A stretch of DNA of 44,530 bases from an uncultured Bacillota bacterium (GCA_948907985.1 CAQWMM010000012.1:1-44530), one strand, 5' to 3'; shown: positions 25,204-32,388, counted from the first letter of the stretch. A program made the numbers and translations. The notes: a model not told the origin generated them from the sequence alone.

Positions 25204-25788
25204 TTACTTATAAAAAACAATTTCATATATATAATTTTCAATCTGCAAAACATCACCACTTTGCAGCAGCACTGCATCCTGCGTCAGATTAAATTGCCGC
25301 CGTCCCCGCTTTAGGGTCAAATTACCAGAAGACGCCAAGTTCTTTAGATATAGTTTTTTGCCTACCCGTAAGATTTCACATTGCCGCCCGGCTATCTGTC
25401 CGGCATTAATTACAATGTCATTTTGCGTATAGCTACCAAAACTGATTTTGGATACCACATTGAATATGTATTTGCGAGTAGAAAGCTCGCTAAGTTCCGT
25501 TAGTTGAATCATAACCGAACCGCCAAAGTTTTTTTGCTTTCCACCCCTGCTCTTTTTTTTACGCTGGTCTGAATCATATTTAACATCATAAGGTACCGGC
25601 GAACCTTTTTCAGCTCGCAGTTTGTTGCCGCCACCTATCAAAACCTTATCCAGCGCTTCTTCACGCAGTTTATCATCAATATTACGTTTTATTTCCAATT
25701 TACGCTGTTTTCTGCGATACAACAACAGCCATAACAGTAAAAACAACAGTGAAACCGCACAAATCAATATAATATGATTTTTATTCAA
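25204..25788 (-). CDS. Membrane-anchored FHA-domain protein
   Basis: The 194-residue product starts at a TTG with GGAGG upstream. One N-terminal membrane helix (about 5-23) is followed by a basic segment, a Lys/Arg/Gly-rich linker (near 75-88) and an FHA fold (about 95-190). The FHA core reads ISFGSYTQNDIVI...AGRQCEI...NLASSGNLTLKRG. The phosphothreonine-contact Arg is replaced by Ser, and Ser-X-X-His is Gly-Arg-Gln-Cys, so classical binding is doubtful. It is the first gene of the T7SS run and likely scaffolds EssC at the membrane. Confidence 0.85.
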   Translation of the reverse strand: MNKNHIILICAVSLLFLLLWLLLYRRKQRKLEIKRNIDDKLREEALDKVLIGGGNKLRAEKGSPVPYDVKYDSDQRKKKSRGGKQKNFGGSVMIQLTELSELSTRKYIFNVVSKISFGSYTQNDIVINAGQIAGRQCEILRVGKKLYLKNLASSGNLTLKRGRRQFNLTQDAVLLQSGDVLQIENYIYEIVFYK

Positions 25789-25855
25789 AACCTACAACCT
25801 CCGGCATTCTTAATCTGTAATCCGTAAAATAAATATTTTTTGTAATTGCGGCAAT

Positions 25856-25861
25856 ATTATA
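25856..25861 (-). promoter_or_regulatory. Possible -10 element of the T7SS run
   Basis: TATAAT on the minus strand lies about 70 bases upstream of the FHA gene. No acceptable -35 sequence is found 16-18 bp upstream, where the recombination site begins. It may be weak, need an activator, or not be used. Confidence 0.35.
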
Positions 25862-25884
25862 AATGGCAGTCTAATTTTCACTTA

Positions 25885-25908
25885 TCGTAAAGCTGATTAC
25901 TTTACGAA
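25885..25908. other. Recombination-type core site, left copy
   Basis: TCGTAAAG and CTTTACGA form 8-bp inverted arms around a 7-bp asymmetric core CTGATTA. The full 24 bp recur in inverted orientation at 27309-27332. Inverted arms around a 6-8 bp core are the layout used by tyrosine recombinases. Confidence 0.6.
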
Positions 25909-25980
25909 AGATAAGTCTATAAGCTTTTGTAGATAAGAATTTATAAAAAAGTTCTGACCATTTTTCTGACGCTAATTAAA

Positions 25981-27117
25981 TCAGGCGCAATCCTGACGGC
26001 TATTTTTCAAAGTGGATATATTTTCCAGACAAGTAAGTTTCTGCTGCATTGTCGGGTGAACATAAAGCTGCATAGTTATCCGCACATTAGAATGACCGAG
26101 AATTTCACTAAGACTTTTTATATCGCCGCCAGCCGCAATATAACGGCTGGCAAAAGTATGCCGCAAAGTATGAAAATTACGCTGTCTGATACCGCTGCTT
26201 TTAAGCAATGCAGCAAACTTATACTGCATAGAACGAGGCTCCAGCGGCTTGTGTCCGCCGAAAATATATTCATTGCCGGCAGCTTGTTTCAGCTGTTTAA
26301 ACATTAAAAGAATTTGCGCAGTTAGAGGGATTATCCGGCAAGAGTTTTCGCTCTTCGGCGTTTGAATTAACAAATGAGATTTGCCATTCTGGGTTACCCT
26401 TTGCACATTACAGCGTACTGTTAATGTCTGCGCCTTAAAGTCAATATCCTCCCAACGCAGTGCACAGACCTCACCTAAACGCAAACCGGTATTCAGACAA
26501 AGCAAAATAGCAATATTAGTTAAGGACTGGTTTTGTAAAATTTTTTCGTTAATTGCCTTTATTTCCCATTCATAAAAAGTTTCTATTTGCTTTTGATGAC
26601 AAACTGACGCTTTCATATCTAAAATAGCGGCAGCATTTGCTAAGGAATAGTGTATTAAAGCCGCTTTGACGGCAGATTTTATTATTACTAATATATCCGA
26701 AACGGTTTTGGCCGCCAGACCACCCTTTCTATCCAAACGTCCTGCCTGATGTTTTTGTTTTAAAAAAGCAGCAAGTTTTTGCGCCGTCAGTTGATTGACA
26801 GGCAAACTGCCTATAACCGGCAAAAGATGTTGATACACTAAATTTTGGTATCTGATATAGCTGGAAGTTTTAATACTGTCCTTACGTTCACGCAACCATT
26901 GCAGCAAAAGATTTTCCACCGTCAGTTTACACTCTGGCAACCCGTCATAACTTAATTGGGCATTTTGCTTGCAATTTTGCAGTTTTTTTCTGATATCCAG
27001 ATAGCTTTTGGCATAAACCGAAACATATTTTATCTGACCGTTCGGTTTAATCGTTTTATATCGCCCTTCCCAACGCCCGTCTTTCCTTTTGTAAATATTT
27101 TCTCCACGCCTCGACAC
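25981..27117 (-). CDS. Tyrosine recombinase/integrase (Tn916-like family)
   Basis: The 378-residue product starts at a GTG with GGAGG eight bases upstream. The N-terminal arm (GENIYKRKDGRWEGRYKT) is the AP2-like DNA-binding region of Tn916-type integrases. A SAM-like core-binding domain follows (about 65-165). The catalytic domain shows TGLRLGEVCALRW (Arg), HTLRHTFASRY (His-X-X-Arg), LGHSNVRITMQLYVHP (His and Tyr nucleophile). All catalytic residues are present, so it should be active. No excisionase, relaxase or other element genes are beside it. It lies inside the segment bounded by the inverted core sites, so it may invert its own segment. Confidence 0.92.
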   Translation of the reverse strand: MSRRGENIYKRKDGRWEGRYKTIKPNGQIKYVSVYAKSYLDIRKKLQNCKQNAQLSYDGLPECKLTVENLLLQWLRERKDSIKTSSYIRYQNLVYQHLLPVIGSLPVNQLTAQKLAAFLKQKHQAGRLDRKGGLAAKTVSDILVIIKSAVKAALIHYSLANAAAILDMKASVCHQKQIETFYEWEIKAINEKILQNQSLTNIAILLCLNTGLRLGEVCALRWEDIDFKAQTLTVRCNVQRVTQNGKSHLLIQTPKSENSCRIIPLTAQILLMFKQLKQAAGNEYIFGGHKPLEPRSMQYKFAALLKSSGIRQRNFHTLRHTFASRYIAAGGDIKSLSEILGHSNVRITMQLYVHPTMQQKLTCLENISTLKNSRQDCA

Positions 27118-27139
27118 AATGTCAGCCTCCTTTTTCTGA

Positions 27140-27203
27140 CCAGATTTTGACGGATAAAAAAATTAATATAATACCTTTATCTGCCTGTTCCTGTCAAATC
27201 TGG
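27140..27203 (-). promoter_or_regulatory. Integrase promoter with flanking inverted operator-like repeats
   Basis: On the minus strand TTGACA (27192-27197) and TATTAT (27168-27173) are 18 bp apart. The sequences CCAGATTTTGAC (27140-27151) and GTCAAATCTGG (27193-27203) are inverted copies that overlap the -35 element and the region just after the transcription start. This suggests repression by a dimeric protein or autoregulation by the integrase. Confidence 0.6.
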
Positions 27204-27251
27204 CATCTGAAAATTTGATTTAATATTTTTTCTATATTTTTTATACATATA

Positions 27252-27280
27252 TTGACTTTTTTCTCTAAAATAATTATAAT
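27252..27280 (+). promoter_or_regulatory. Strong promoter pointing to the right end of the segment
   Basis: TTGACT (27252-27257) and TATAAT (27275-27280) are exactly 17 bp apart. Transcription would start about 15 bases before the terminator at 27301-27343, so in this orientation it makes at most a very short RNA. It lies inside the inverted-site segment, so inversion would redirect it toward the T7SS run. Confidence 0.65.
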
Positions 27281-27300
27281 TATTAAGAAAAGATAAAAGA

Positions 27301-27343
27301 AAAAACCATTCGTAAAGTAATCAGCTTTACGAATGGTTTTTTC
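27301..27343 (+). terminator. Strong Rho-independent terminator containing the right core site
   Basis: AAAACCATTCGTAAAG pairs perfectly with CTTTACGAATGGTTTT around a 7-base loop, then a T-run follows. The left half of the stem is inside the segment and the right half outside, so inversion would break the perfect stem. Confidence 0.8.
27309..27332. other. Recombination-type core site, right copy (inverted)
   Basis: This is the exact reverse complement of 25885-25908 over 24 bp. Here the core reads TAATCAG between the same arms, so the two sites are in inverted orientation, as needed for inversion and not deletion. Confidence 0.6.
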
Positions 27344-27404
27344 TTTGTACTAATATTAACAAACAATGCCTGGATATATACAAAAATCACAACTTGTCTA
27401 ACTT

Positions 27405-27435
27405 TTTTATTTCGGCCAAAATCCTTGCAATAAAA
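27405..27435 (+). repeat. 31-bp repeat identical to 1391-1421
   Basis: The two copies are 26 kb apart and identical over 31 bases. Each copy ends just past a TTGCAA that serves as the -35 of the promoter downstream. Confidence 0.65.
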
Positions 27436-27453
27436 ACTCCAAGGTGGTAAAAT
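27425..27453 (+). promoter_or_regulatory. Promoter of the small membrane protein gene
   Basis: TTGCAA (27425-27430) and TAAAAT (27448-27453) are 17 bp apart, with TGG directly before the -10 (extended -10). The -35 half comes from the interspersed repeat. Confidence 0.65.
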
Positions 27454-27530
27454 TGTTATAAAGAAACTATAAAGACCCATGTAATTACAAAACTTGAAAC
27501 TCAATAACCAAAAATATTCGGAGGTAATCT

Positions 27531-27935
27531 ATAAAAAATCTTAAAACTAATTTGCTAGTCGGAGGACTGGTAAGCATAATTTTGTTGGCGCTGTTATTAA
27601 ACGCTGGTTCCCCTCCCTATCAGGTTATGCTCAACGAGTTTTCCGGTACTTTTTCGAGTGGCACAGGCCCCAACCAAATGCTGTTCAGCGCCGATACGGC
27701 AACAAATCAATTTTACTTTACCTGCCAGCAGGACAACGTCTATATTTTAGGCAATTTTGTCAAGCAAGCTGAAAATGTTTACTATATCGAGTCTGCCAAC
27801 GCCGCTGTCATACCTAATCAAACCGTTGAATATGCAGACTATCAGTTTTCATTAATTATTAATGATAATGACTGTACTTTTCAAAAAACAAGCCAGGCAT
27901 GCACAATTATTGGCAATTCAGATCGCTACCAATAA
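27531..27935 (+). CDS. Small membrane-anchored protein, probable AUA start
   Basis: I do not recognise the family. From the ATA at 27531 the product has 134 residues: a basic start (KNLKTN), a hydrophobic helix at about 8-23 (LLVGGLVSIILLALLL), then a polar domain with several short hydrophobic strands. GGAGGT stands five bases before the ATA, ideal spacing. The first regular start (TTG at 27552) would be seven codons later, has no usable site and would remove the basic residues before the membrane helix. So either AUA is used as the start or an ATG was mutated. The gene has its own promoter and a terminator. Confidence 0.6.
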   Translation: MKNLKTNLLVGGLVSIILLALLLNAGSPPYQVMLNEFSGTFSSGTGPNQMLFSADTATNQFYFTCQQDNVYILGNFVKQAENVYYIESANAAVIPNQTVEYADYQFSLIINDNDCTFQKTSQACTIIGNSDRYQ

Positions 27936-27941
27936 GCATAC

Positions 27942-27983
27942 AAAAAACGCCGCCATTTTCAACGAAAATGACGGCGTTTTTTG
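27942..27983. terminator. Bidirectional Rho-independent terminator
   Basis: AAAAACGCCG(C)CATTTTC pairs with GAAAATGACGGCGTTTTT around AAC, with A-run and T-run flanks. It serves the convergent genes ending at 27935 and 28045. Confidence 0.85.
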
Positions 27984-28044
27984 TTTAATTTAAGCAGCGG
28001 CTCCCCGCAGGTTGAACGCTGTTATATTTGTGAACTTAATAGCT

Positions 28045-29199
28045 TTAGTTCAAAGCGCAGGCCGACGTCAACATCTCCCGCCAGCATTGCAGCAGGCCGA
28101 TTTTTTCCACATCAGCAGCGGCCACCAAAGGCAAACTCTGCACAACCTGCCCACCCTGCAAAATTTGCAGTTCGCCAAGTTGAGTTCCTGCCGCCAGCGG
28201 CGCTTGCGGCCAAGGCTCCACCGCCACAATTTCGGTGGCAAAATCAGCGCCGCCCCCTGTCTGGGATAAAACGCCGGCAGCCTGTTCAATTTTGGCATCT
28301 ACCCGCTGGGCCACCCCTTTTTCCACCGGAACAGAGCAAATTAAGGAACCGGCTGGATAAAGCAGCTGATAACTGTAATTATTAAAACCATAGTTCAGCA
28401 GTTTCATAGATTCAGTAAAATGCCCCTGTTTCGGCTCCACGCCCATCACAACAGAAATCAGCCGAAAATCGCCACGAGTAGCGGTGGCCACTAGGTTTCG
28501 CCCGGCCTCGGATGTGTAGCCGGTTTTCAGACCATCCACGCCGTCATACCACTTCAACAGCCGGTTGGTGTTCCAAAGTATCAGCGGGTTTGGCTCCCCC
28601 CGGAACTGATATTCATAAATACCGGTATATTCCAGCAAATGCGGAACCTGAATCGCGTGTCTGGCTAAAATTGCCATATCGCCAGCCGTTGTATAGTGCT
28701 CCGGATCATGCAGACCATGGGGGTTGGCATAATGCGTACCCGTCATACCCAGTTCTGCCGCCCGTTTGTTCATCATATCGACAAAATTGCCCACCGAACC
28801 GCCGATATGTTCAGCCACCGCCACGCTGGCGTCGTTGCCGGAACCAACAGCCACCGCCACCAACATTTCCTGCAAAGTGCGGGTTTCGCCGACATAAAGA
28901 TACACCTGTGATCCGCCCATACTGGCGGCGTACTCGCTGGTGGTAACATTATCCTCCAGGCTGGCTTCGCCCCTCTCCACCGCCTCCAGCGCCAAAACCA
29001 GCGTCATAATTTTAGTAGTGCTGGCCGGATAACGCCTGGCGTCAGCATTAGCCGAGGCCAGAATTTCGCCGCTTTGCGCCTCCATCAACAGATAGGCCGG
29101 AGCGTTAATTTCCGGCGCTGCCGCCGCCCAGGCCAAATTGGGACAAAGCAGGCAAAGCGCCGCCAAAACAACCAGCCAGCTTTTTTTTGGCAAAATCAT
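28045..29199 (-). CDS. D-alanyl-D-alanine carboxypeptidase (PBP5/DacF family)
   Basis: This enzyme removes the terminal D-Ala from peptidoglycan stem peptides outside the membrane, limiting cross-linking. The 384-residue product starts at the ATG at 29199, seven bases after GGAGGG. The TTG two codons before is too close to it. A signal peptide (about 1-26) precedes the penicillin-binding motifs: STTK (in YPASTTKIM), SGN (in VAVGSGNDAS) and KTG (in DGLKTGYTSEA). A C-terminal beta domain follows, as in DacF/PBP5. It lies downstream of rodA and is read in the same direction from its own promoter. Confidence 0.93.
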   Translation of the reverse strand: MILPKKSWLVVLAALCLLCPNLAWAAAAPEINAPAYLLMEAQSGEILASANADARRYPASTTKIMTLVLALEAVERGEASLEDNVTTSEYAASMGGSQVYLYVGETRTLQEMLVAVAVGSGNDASVAVAEHIGGSVGNFVDMMNKRAAELGMTGTHYANPHGLHDPEHYTTAGDMAILARHAIQVPHLLEYTGIYEYQFRGEPNPLILWNTNRLLKWYDGVDGLKTGYTSEAGRNLVATATRGDFRLISVVMGVEPKQGHFTESMKLLNYGFNNYSYQLLYPAGSLICSVPVEKGVAQRVDAKIEQAAGVLSQTGGGADFATEIVAVEPWPQAPLAAGTQLGELQILQGGQVVQSLPLVAAADVEKIGLLQCWREMLTSACALN

Positions 29200-29302
29200 A
29201 AGCAAACCCTCCTAACATACGATAATAATTCATATGCAGGAGGGCTGTTTTTATGCAATCTAAAACTCTGTAAATCTGTAACACAGGATTGCTCTGTTGC
29301 TT

Positions 29303-29331
29303 AATAAACTATCTTAATTCTGGATTGTCAA
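29303..29331 (-). promoter_or_regulatory. Promoter of the carboxypeptidase gene
   Basis: On the minus strand TTGACA (29326-29331) and TTTATT (29303-29308) are 17 bp apart, about 100 bases upstream of the ATG. Confidence 0.6.
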
Positions 29332-29424
29332 TATCTTAATGCTCTTTTATCTCTCACCGTTAAAACATCGGACACCAAGAACCAAATAACAGCGTTAATT
29401 TGCTCCGGATTGTCAATATCTTAA
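29322..29424. repeat. 18-bp direct repeat carrying a -35 element
   Basis: GGATTGTCAATATCTTAA occurs at 29322-29339 and again at 29407-29424, the second copy overlapping the end of rodA. Each holds a minus-strand TTGACA, so the promoter region looks partly duplicated. Confidence 0.5.
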
Positions 29425-30593
29425 AATATTTTCATTTCGCGGCGCATATTGACAGAAAGCACCAACCCCATTGCGATCATATTAATCAGCAGACTGGTGC
29501 CGCCATAGCTAAAGAACGGCAGAGTGATACCGGTAACCGGCATAATGCCCACCGTCATACCAATGTTTACAAAAATCTGAAAGAAAAGCATGGCCACAAT
29601 GCCGGTAACAATCAGCGAGCCAAACAGATCTGAGGACTGGCCGGCTATGCGCATAATCCGCAGCAACAGCAAACAGAGTATCAGCAACATACCAACCGAG
29701 CCGATAAAGCCCAGTTCCTCCCCCACCACCGAAAAGATAAAGTCCGTGTGGTGATAAGGCACAAAATTGCTCTGCACCTGGGGGCCTTCGCCATAACCCT
29801 TGCCAAACATACCGCCGCTGCCAATCGCCACCATGGATTGAATAAGCTGATAACCATCATTCAGAGGGTCCATATCCGGATTGATGAAAATAATCAGGCG
29901 GTTCAGCTGATAGGTGTGCATGGGCAGCGGCACCGGCAACTCTTCAATCTTATGCTCAAATCCGTCGGTAGCAAACCAAAGATCGAGGAAAACCAGCCCC
30001 ACCAGCAAGGCAATAACCAGCAGCAAAGCCAACATTCGCTTGCGGGGGATACCGGACACCCACATCATAGAGAGCATAATAAAGCCAAAAACCAGCGTGC
30101 TGCCCAAATCCGGCTCAATCAGAACCAACACCATAGGCGCCAGCATAATAGCAAACACACCCAGAAAGGTACTCCATTCGGCCAGCCGCTCCTGCCGCTG
30201 GCTGAGAAACTTAGCCAGCGCCACAATAACAATCAGCTTGCCCAGCTCCGACGGCTGAAACATATAATGGCCGATGTAAAATGAACGCTTGGCGTCAGAC
30301 AAAGCATAATCCGGATGAGGAGCAAAAAACACACCAATCAACATAATAATCAATATAACATAAGCCAACGACACATAATTACCCAGTTCTCGATAGTTAA
30401 AAAGCGACACGCCTATCATCGCCACCAGGCTTACGCCCAAAAACAACAGCTGACGCTGCACAAAATACAACGGCTGGCTCTCATAATAATTAACAGTGGC
30501 AGAATACAGCACCACAAAGCTAACCGTCAGCATTAAAACCAGCAAAATCAGAAAAATCCAATCCAGATTTTTCAACATTTTTTTATCAAACAC
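29421..30593 (-). CDS. rodA: Rod shape-determining protein RodA (SEDS glycosyltransferase)
   Basis: The 390-residue membrane protein polymerises glycan strands for side-wall growth together with PBP2, encoded upstream in the same cluster. About ten hydrophobic segments are visible. SEDS signatures include the LDWIFLILLVLML start, FQPSELGKL near residue 112, VLIEPDLGSTLVF near 160, the GYGEGPQ and HTDFIFSVVGEELGFIG block near 265-290, and PVTGITLPFFSYGGTSLL near the end. It starts at a GTG after GGGGAG. It belongs to RodA and not FtsW by its pairing with mrdA and the min genes. Confidence 0.93.
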   Translation of the reverse strand: MFDKKMLKNLDWIFLILLVLMLTVSFVVLYSATVNYYESQPLYFVQRQLLFLGVSLVAMIGVSLFNYRELGNYVSLAYVILIIMLIGVFFAPHPDYALSDAKRSFYIGHYMFQPSELGKLIVIVALAKFLSQRQERLAEWSTFLGVFAIMLAPMVLVLIEPDLGSTLVFGFIMLSMMWVSGIPRKRMLALLLVIALLVGLVFLDLWFATDGFEHKIEELPVPLPMHTYQLNRLIIFINPDMDPLNDGYQLIQSMVAIGSGGMFGKGYGEGPQVQSNFVPYHHTDFIFSVVGEELGFIGSVGMLLILCLLLLRIMRIAGQSSDLFGSLIVTGIVAMLFFQIFVNIGMTVGIMPVTGITLPFFSYGGTSLLINMIAMGLVLSVNMRREMKIF

Positions 30594-30641
30594 GTTTAAT
30601 TAATCTCCCCAAAACTTCCCAACAAATTGCTCTTATTCGCT

Positions 30642-30920
30642 CTATTTTTTTATTCTCACCACCGGTATGCTGGCCACCAGCGCAATCTCCCCCTCGCTTT
30701 TGTTAAAGGCCATATCCAGCTGGCCCTCGTCAATCACCATATAGCGGGAAAACAGGGCGATCAGTTCGGCCCGCAGATTCAGCAGCATATCCTCCGGCAG
30801 GCTGTTGCCCCTGTCCTGCACCAGCACCAAACGCAGACGTTCTTTTGCAATCTCCTTAGAGCTGCCCCTTTTGGTATCGGCCGCCGGAAAGAATTTTGTC
30901 AAAACCTCTGAAAAACTCAT
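30642..30920 (-). CDS. minE: Cell division topological specificity factor MinE
   Basis: The 92-residue product stimulates the MinD ATPase so that MinCD oscillates or concentrates at poles and division stays at midcell. The N-terminal membrane-targeting and MinD-binding part has SKEIAKERLRLVLVQDRG. The C-terminal dimer domain has LPEDMLLNLRAELIALFSRYMVID. AGGAGGG stands before the ATG. It follows minD by 12 bases. Many Bacillota use DivIVA/MinJ in place of MinE, so its presence is a useful lineage marker. Confidence 0.93.
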   Translation of the reverse strand: MSFSEVLTKFFPAADTKRGSSKEIAKERLRLVLVQDRGNSLPEDMLLNLRAELIALFSRYMVIDEGQLDMAFNKSEGEIALVASIPVVRIKK

Positions 30921-30932
30921 ACTCTCACCCTC

Positions 30933-31727
30933 CTAACGCCCTGCAAACAGGGTTTTTAAACGGTTGAAGAAACCGTCTTTTTCCGATAAATCCAAAAGCG
31001 GAACCTCTGCGCCGCAAAGACGCTGGGCGATATTGCGATAGGCCTGGCCAGCGCGGGACAAATCGTCCAACACTGCCGGCTCGCCCCGGTTGGTAGAGGT
31101 TACGATGGAATCGTCATCCGGCACAATGCCCAACAGATCCACCGCCAAAATCTCCAGCATATCCTCCACCGACATCATATCCCCATTCTGTACCATTCTG
31201 GTACGGATACGGTTAATAATTAAATGCGGCTCGGAAAGCCCGGCAGCCTCCAGCAAACCGATAATACGGTCGGCGTCGCGTACCGCCGAAACTTCCGGAA
31301 CAGTTACCACAATAGCATGGTCAGCGCCGGCTATAGCGTTTTTAAAACCATGCTCAATCCCCGCCGGGCAGTCGATTAATATGTAATCAAACTGCGGCTT
31401 AAGCGCCTCGATCAGTTCCACCATCTGCACTTCCGTAACTGCGGTTTTATCCTTGGTTTGGGCAGCCGGCAGCAAATACATATTTTCAAAGCGCTTATCT
31501 TTAATCAGGGCCTGTTTCAAACGACAGCGCCCCTGCACCACATCCACCACATCATATACAATGCGGTTTTCCAGCCCCAGCACCACATCCAAATTGCGTA
31601 AACCAATATCTGTATCCAGCATGGCCACCTGCTTGCCCAGCTTGGCCAGGCCGCAGCCCAAATTGGCGGTGGTGGTGGTTTTGCCAACGCCTCCCTTGCC
31701 GGAGGTTACGACATACACAACTCCCAT
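30933..31727 (-). CDS. minD: Septum site-determining ATPase MinD
   Basis: The 264-residue product is the membrane-binding ParA-type ATPase that recruits MinC. The deviant Walker A GKGGVGKTTT is at about 10-19, with the signature Lys. Other family marks are NLGCGLAKLGKQVAMLDTDIGLRNLD, the DYILIDCPAGIE Walker B region, and a C-terminal amphipathic helix (FFNRLKTLF) for membrane attachment. The start follows GGGAGG. It lies between minC and minE in one transcription unit. Confidence 0.95.
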   Translation of the reverse strand: MGVVYVVTSGKGGVGKTTTTANLGCGLAKLGKQVAMLDTDIGLRNLDVVLGLENRIVYDVVDVVQGRCRLKQALIKDKRFENMYLLPAAQTKDKTAVTEVQMVELIEALKPQFDYILIDCPAGIEHGFKNAIAGADHAIVVTVPEVSAVRDADRIIGLLEAAGLSEPHLIINRIRTRMVQNGDMMSVEDMLEILAVDLLGIVPDDDSIVTSTNRGEPAVLDDLSRAGQAYRNIAQRLCGAEVPLLDLSEKDGFFNRLKTLFAGR

Positions 31728-31748
31728 TTTAGTTCCTCCCTCAAATAC

Positions 31749-32120
31749 TTATTTGCTGACGACGTATTTTTCAATCACCACTTCGCCATCGCGGAGATAG
31801 GCCACTTCCGGGCAGAAAACCTCCGGCAGCGGCAGGCCGTCCGGCGGCCTGGTGATATAAGAGGCTATGCGGATTTGTGTCGGCAAAAGAGACGACGCCA
31901 CCACTGTAGCGCTGTCATCGCCATGGGCTCCGGCATGAACCACGCCCCTAAGCGCGCCCAAAACCACCACATGACCATCGGCAATAATTTCTGCGCCAGG
32001 GTTAACGTCCCCCAGCACCACCACATTACCGCCAAAGCTGACCTTTTGGCCAGAGCGCAAAGTTTTTTGCACCAAAGCCGTATCACTTACCAATCTGACG
32101 CTCTCTCCTGTTATAACCAA
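31749..32120 (-). CDS. minC: MinC, C-terminal domain only
   Basis: MinC blocks FtsZ assembly. This 123-residue product has only the C-terminal beta-helix domain that binds MinD: TLRSGQKVSFGGNVVVLGDVNPGAEIIADGHVVVLG (split in two parts here for MinD contact) and GDDSATVVASSLLPTQIRIA. The N-terminal FtsZ-inhibiting domain of about 100 residues is missing. The TTG at 32120 has GGGAGG upstream and fits the domain edge; an ATG at 32141 has none. An in-frame TGA just upstream of that ATG rules out a longer product. This may be the normal short form in this lineage or a truncation. Confidence 0.82.
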   Translation of the reverse strand: MVITGESVRLVSDTALVQKTLRSGQKVSFGGNVVVLGDVNPGAEIIADGHVVVLGALRGVVHAGAHGDDSATVVASSLLPTQIRIASYITRPPDGLPLPEVFCPEVAYLRDGEVVIEKYVVSK

Positions 32121-32141
32121 AAACCACGCCTCCCTTAACAT

Positions 32142-32388
32142 CGTTTTGCTTAATCAACCATTCGCTAACCTAAAGGGCGCGGCTGGTTGAAATGGTTCAC
32201 ACTAACCTCTGACGGCGTCAATCGTTCAGTGTTCACGCAAAAATATTTCGGGAAAGCAAGGGGCGTTTCCTATGCCTGATTACGAGTAGTTTACGCCAAA
32301 TTGCCACAAATTCAACTGATTATTTGCTATTTTCCTGCTATTACATTATCTAATTGCCATTTCTCCCCTCATACAGCATATTTTTTGG
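32142..32388. other. 247-bp gap between mrdA and minC, nothing recognised
   Basis: This gap follows the mrdA stop and precedes minC. I see no gene, no terminator with a T-run and no repeat. It may be the decayed place of the missing MinC N-terminal domain, but no recognisable remnant is left. Confidence 0.3.

Noticed and set aside
25885..25908. Left core site as a terminator of the integrase gene
   Set aside because: The hairpin has a short interrupted stem and no T-run on the minus strand, so it is unlikely to terminate well.
2849..27117. A complete integrative element bounded by attachment repeats
   Set aside because: The integrase suggests it, but no direct repeat pair bounding the T7SS region, no tRNA gene and no conjugation genes are visible. 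The inverted sites fit inversion better.
5..27935. Similarity between the small membrane proteins at 5-340 and 27531-27935
   Set aside because: Both have an N-terminal membrane helix and an Asn-Asp-Asn-Asp stretch, but no continuous alignment holds outside that.
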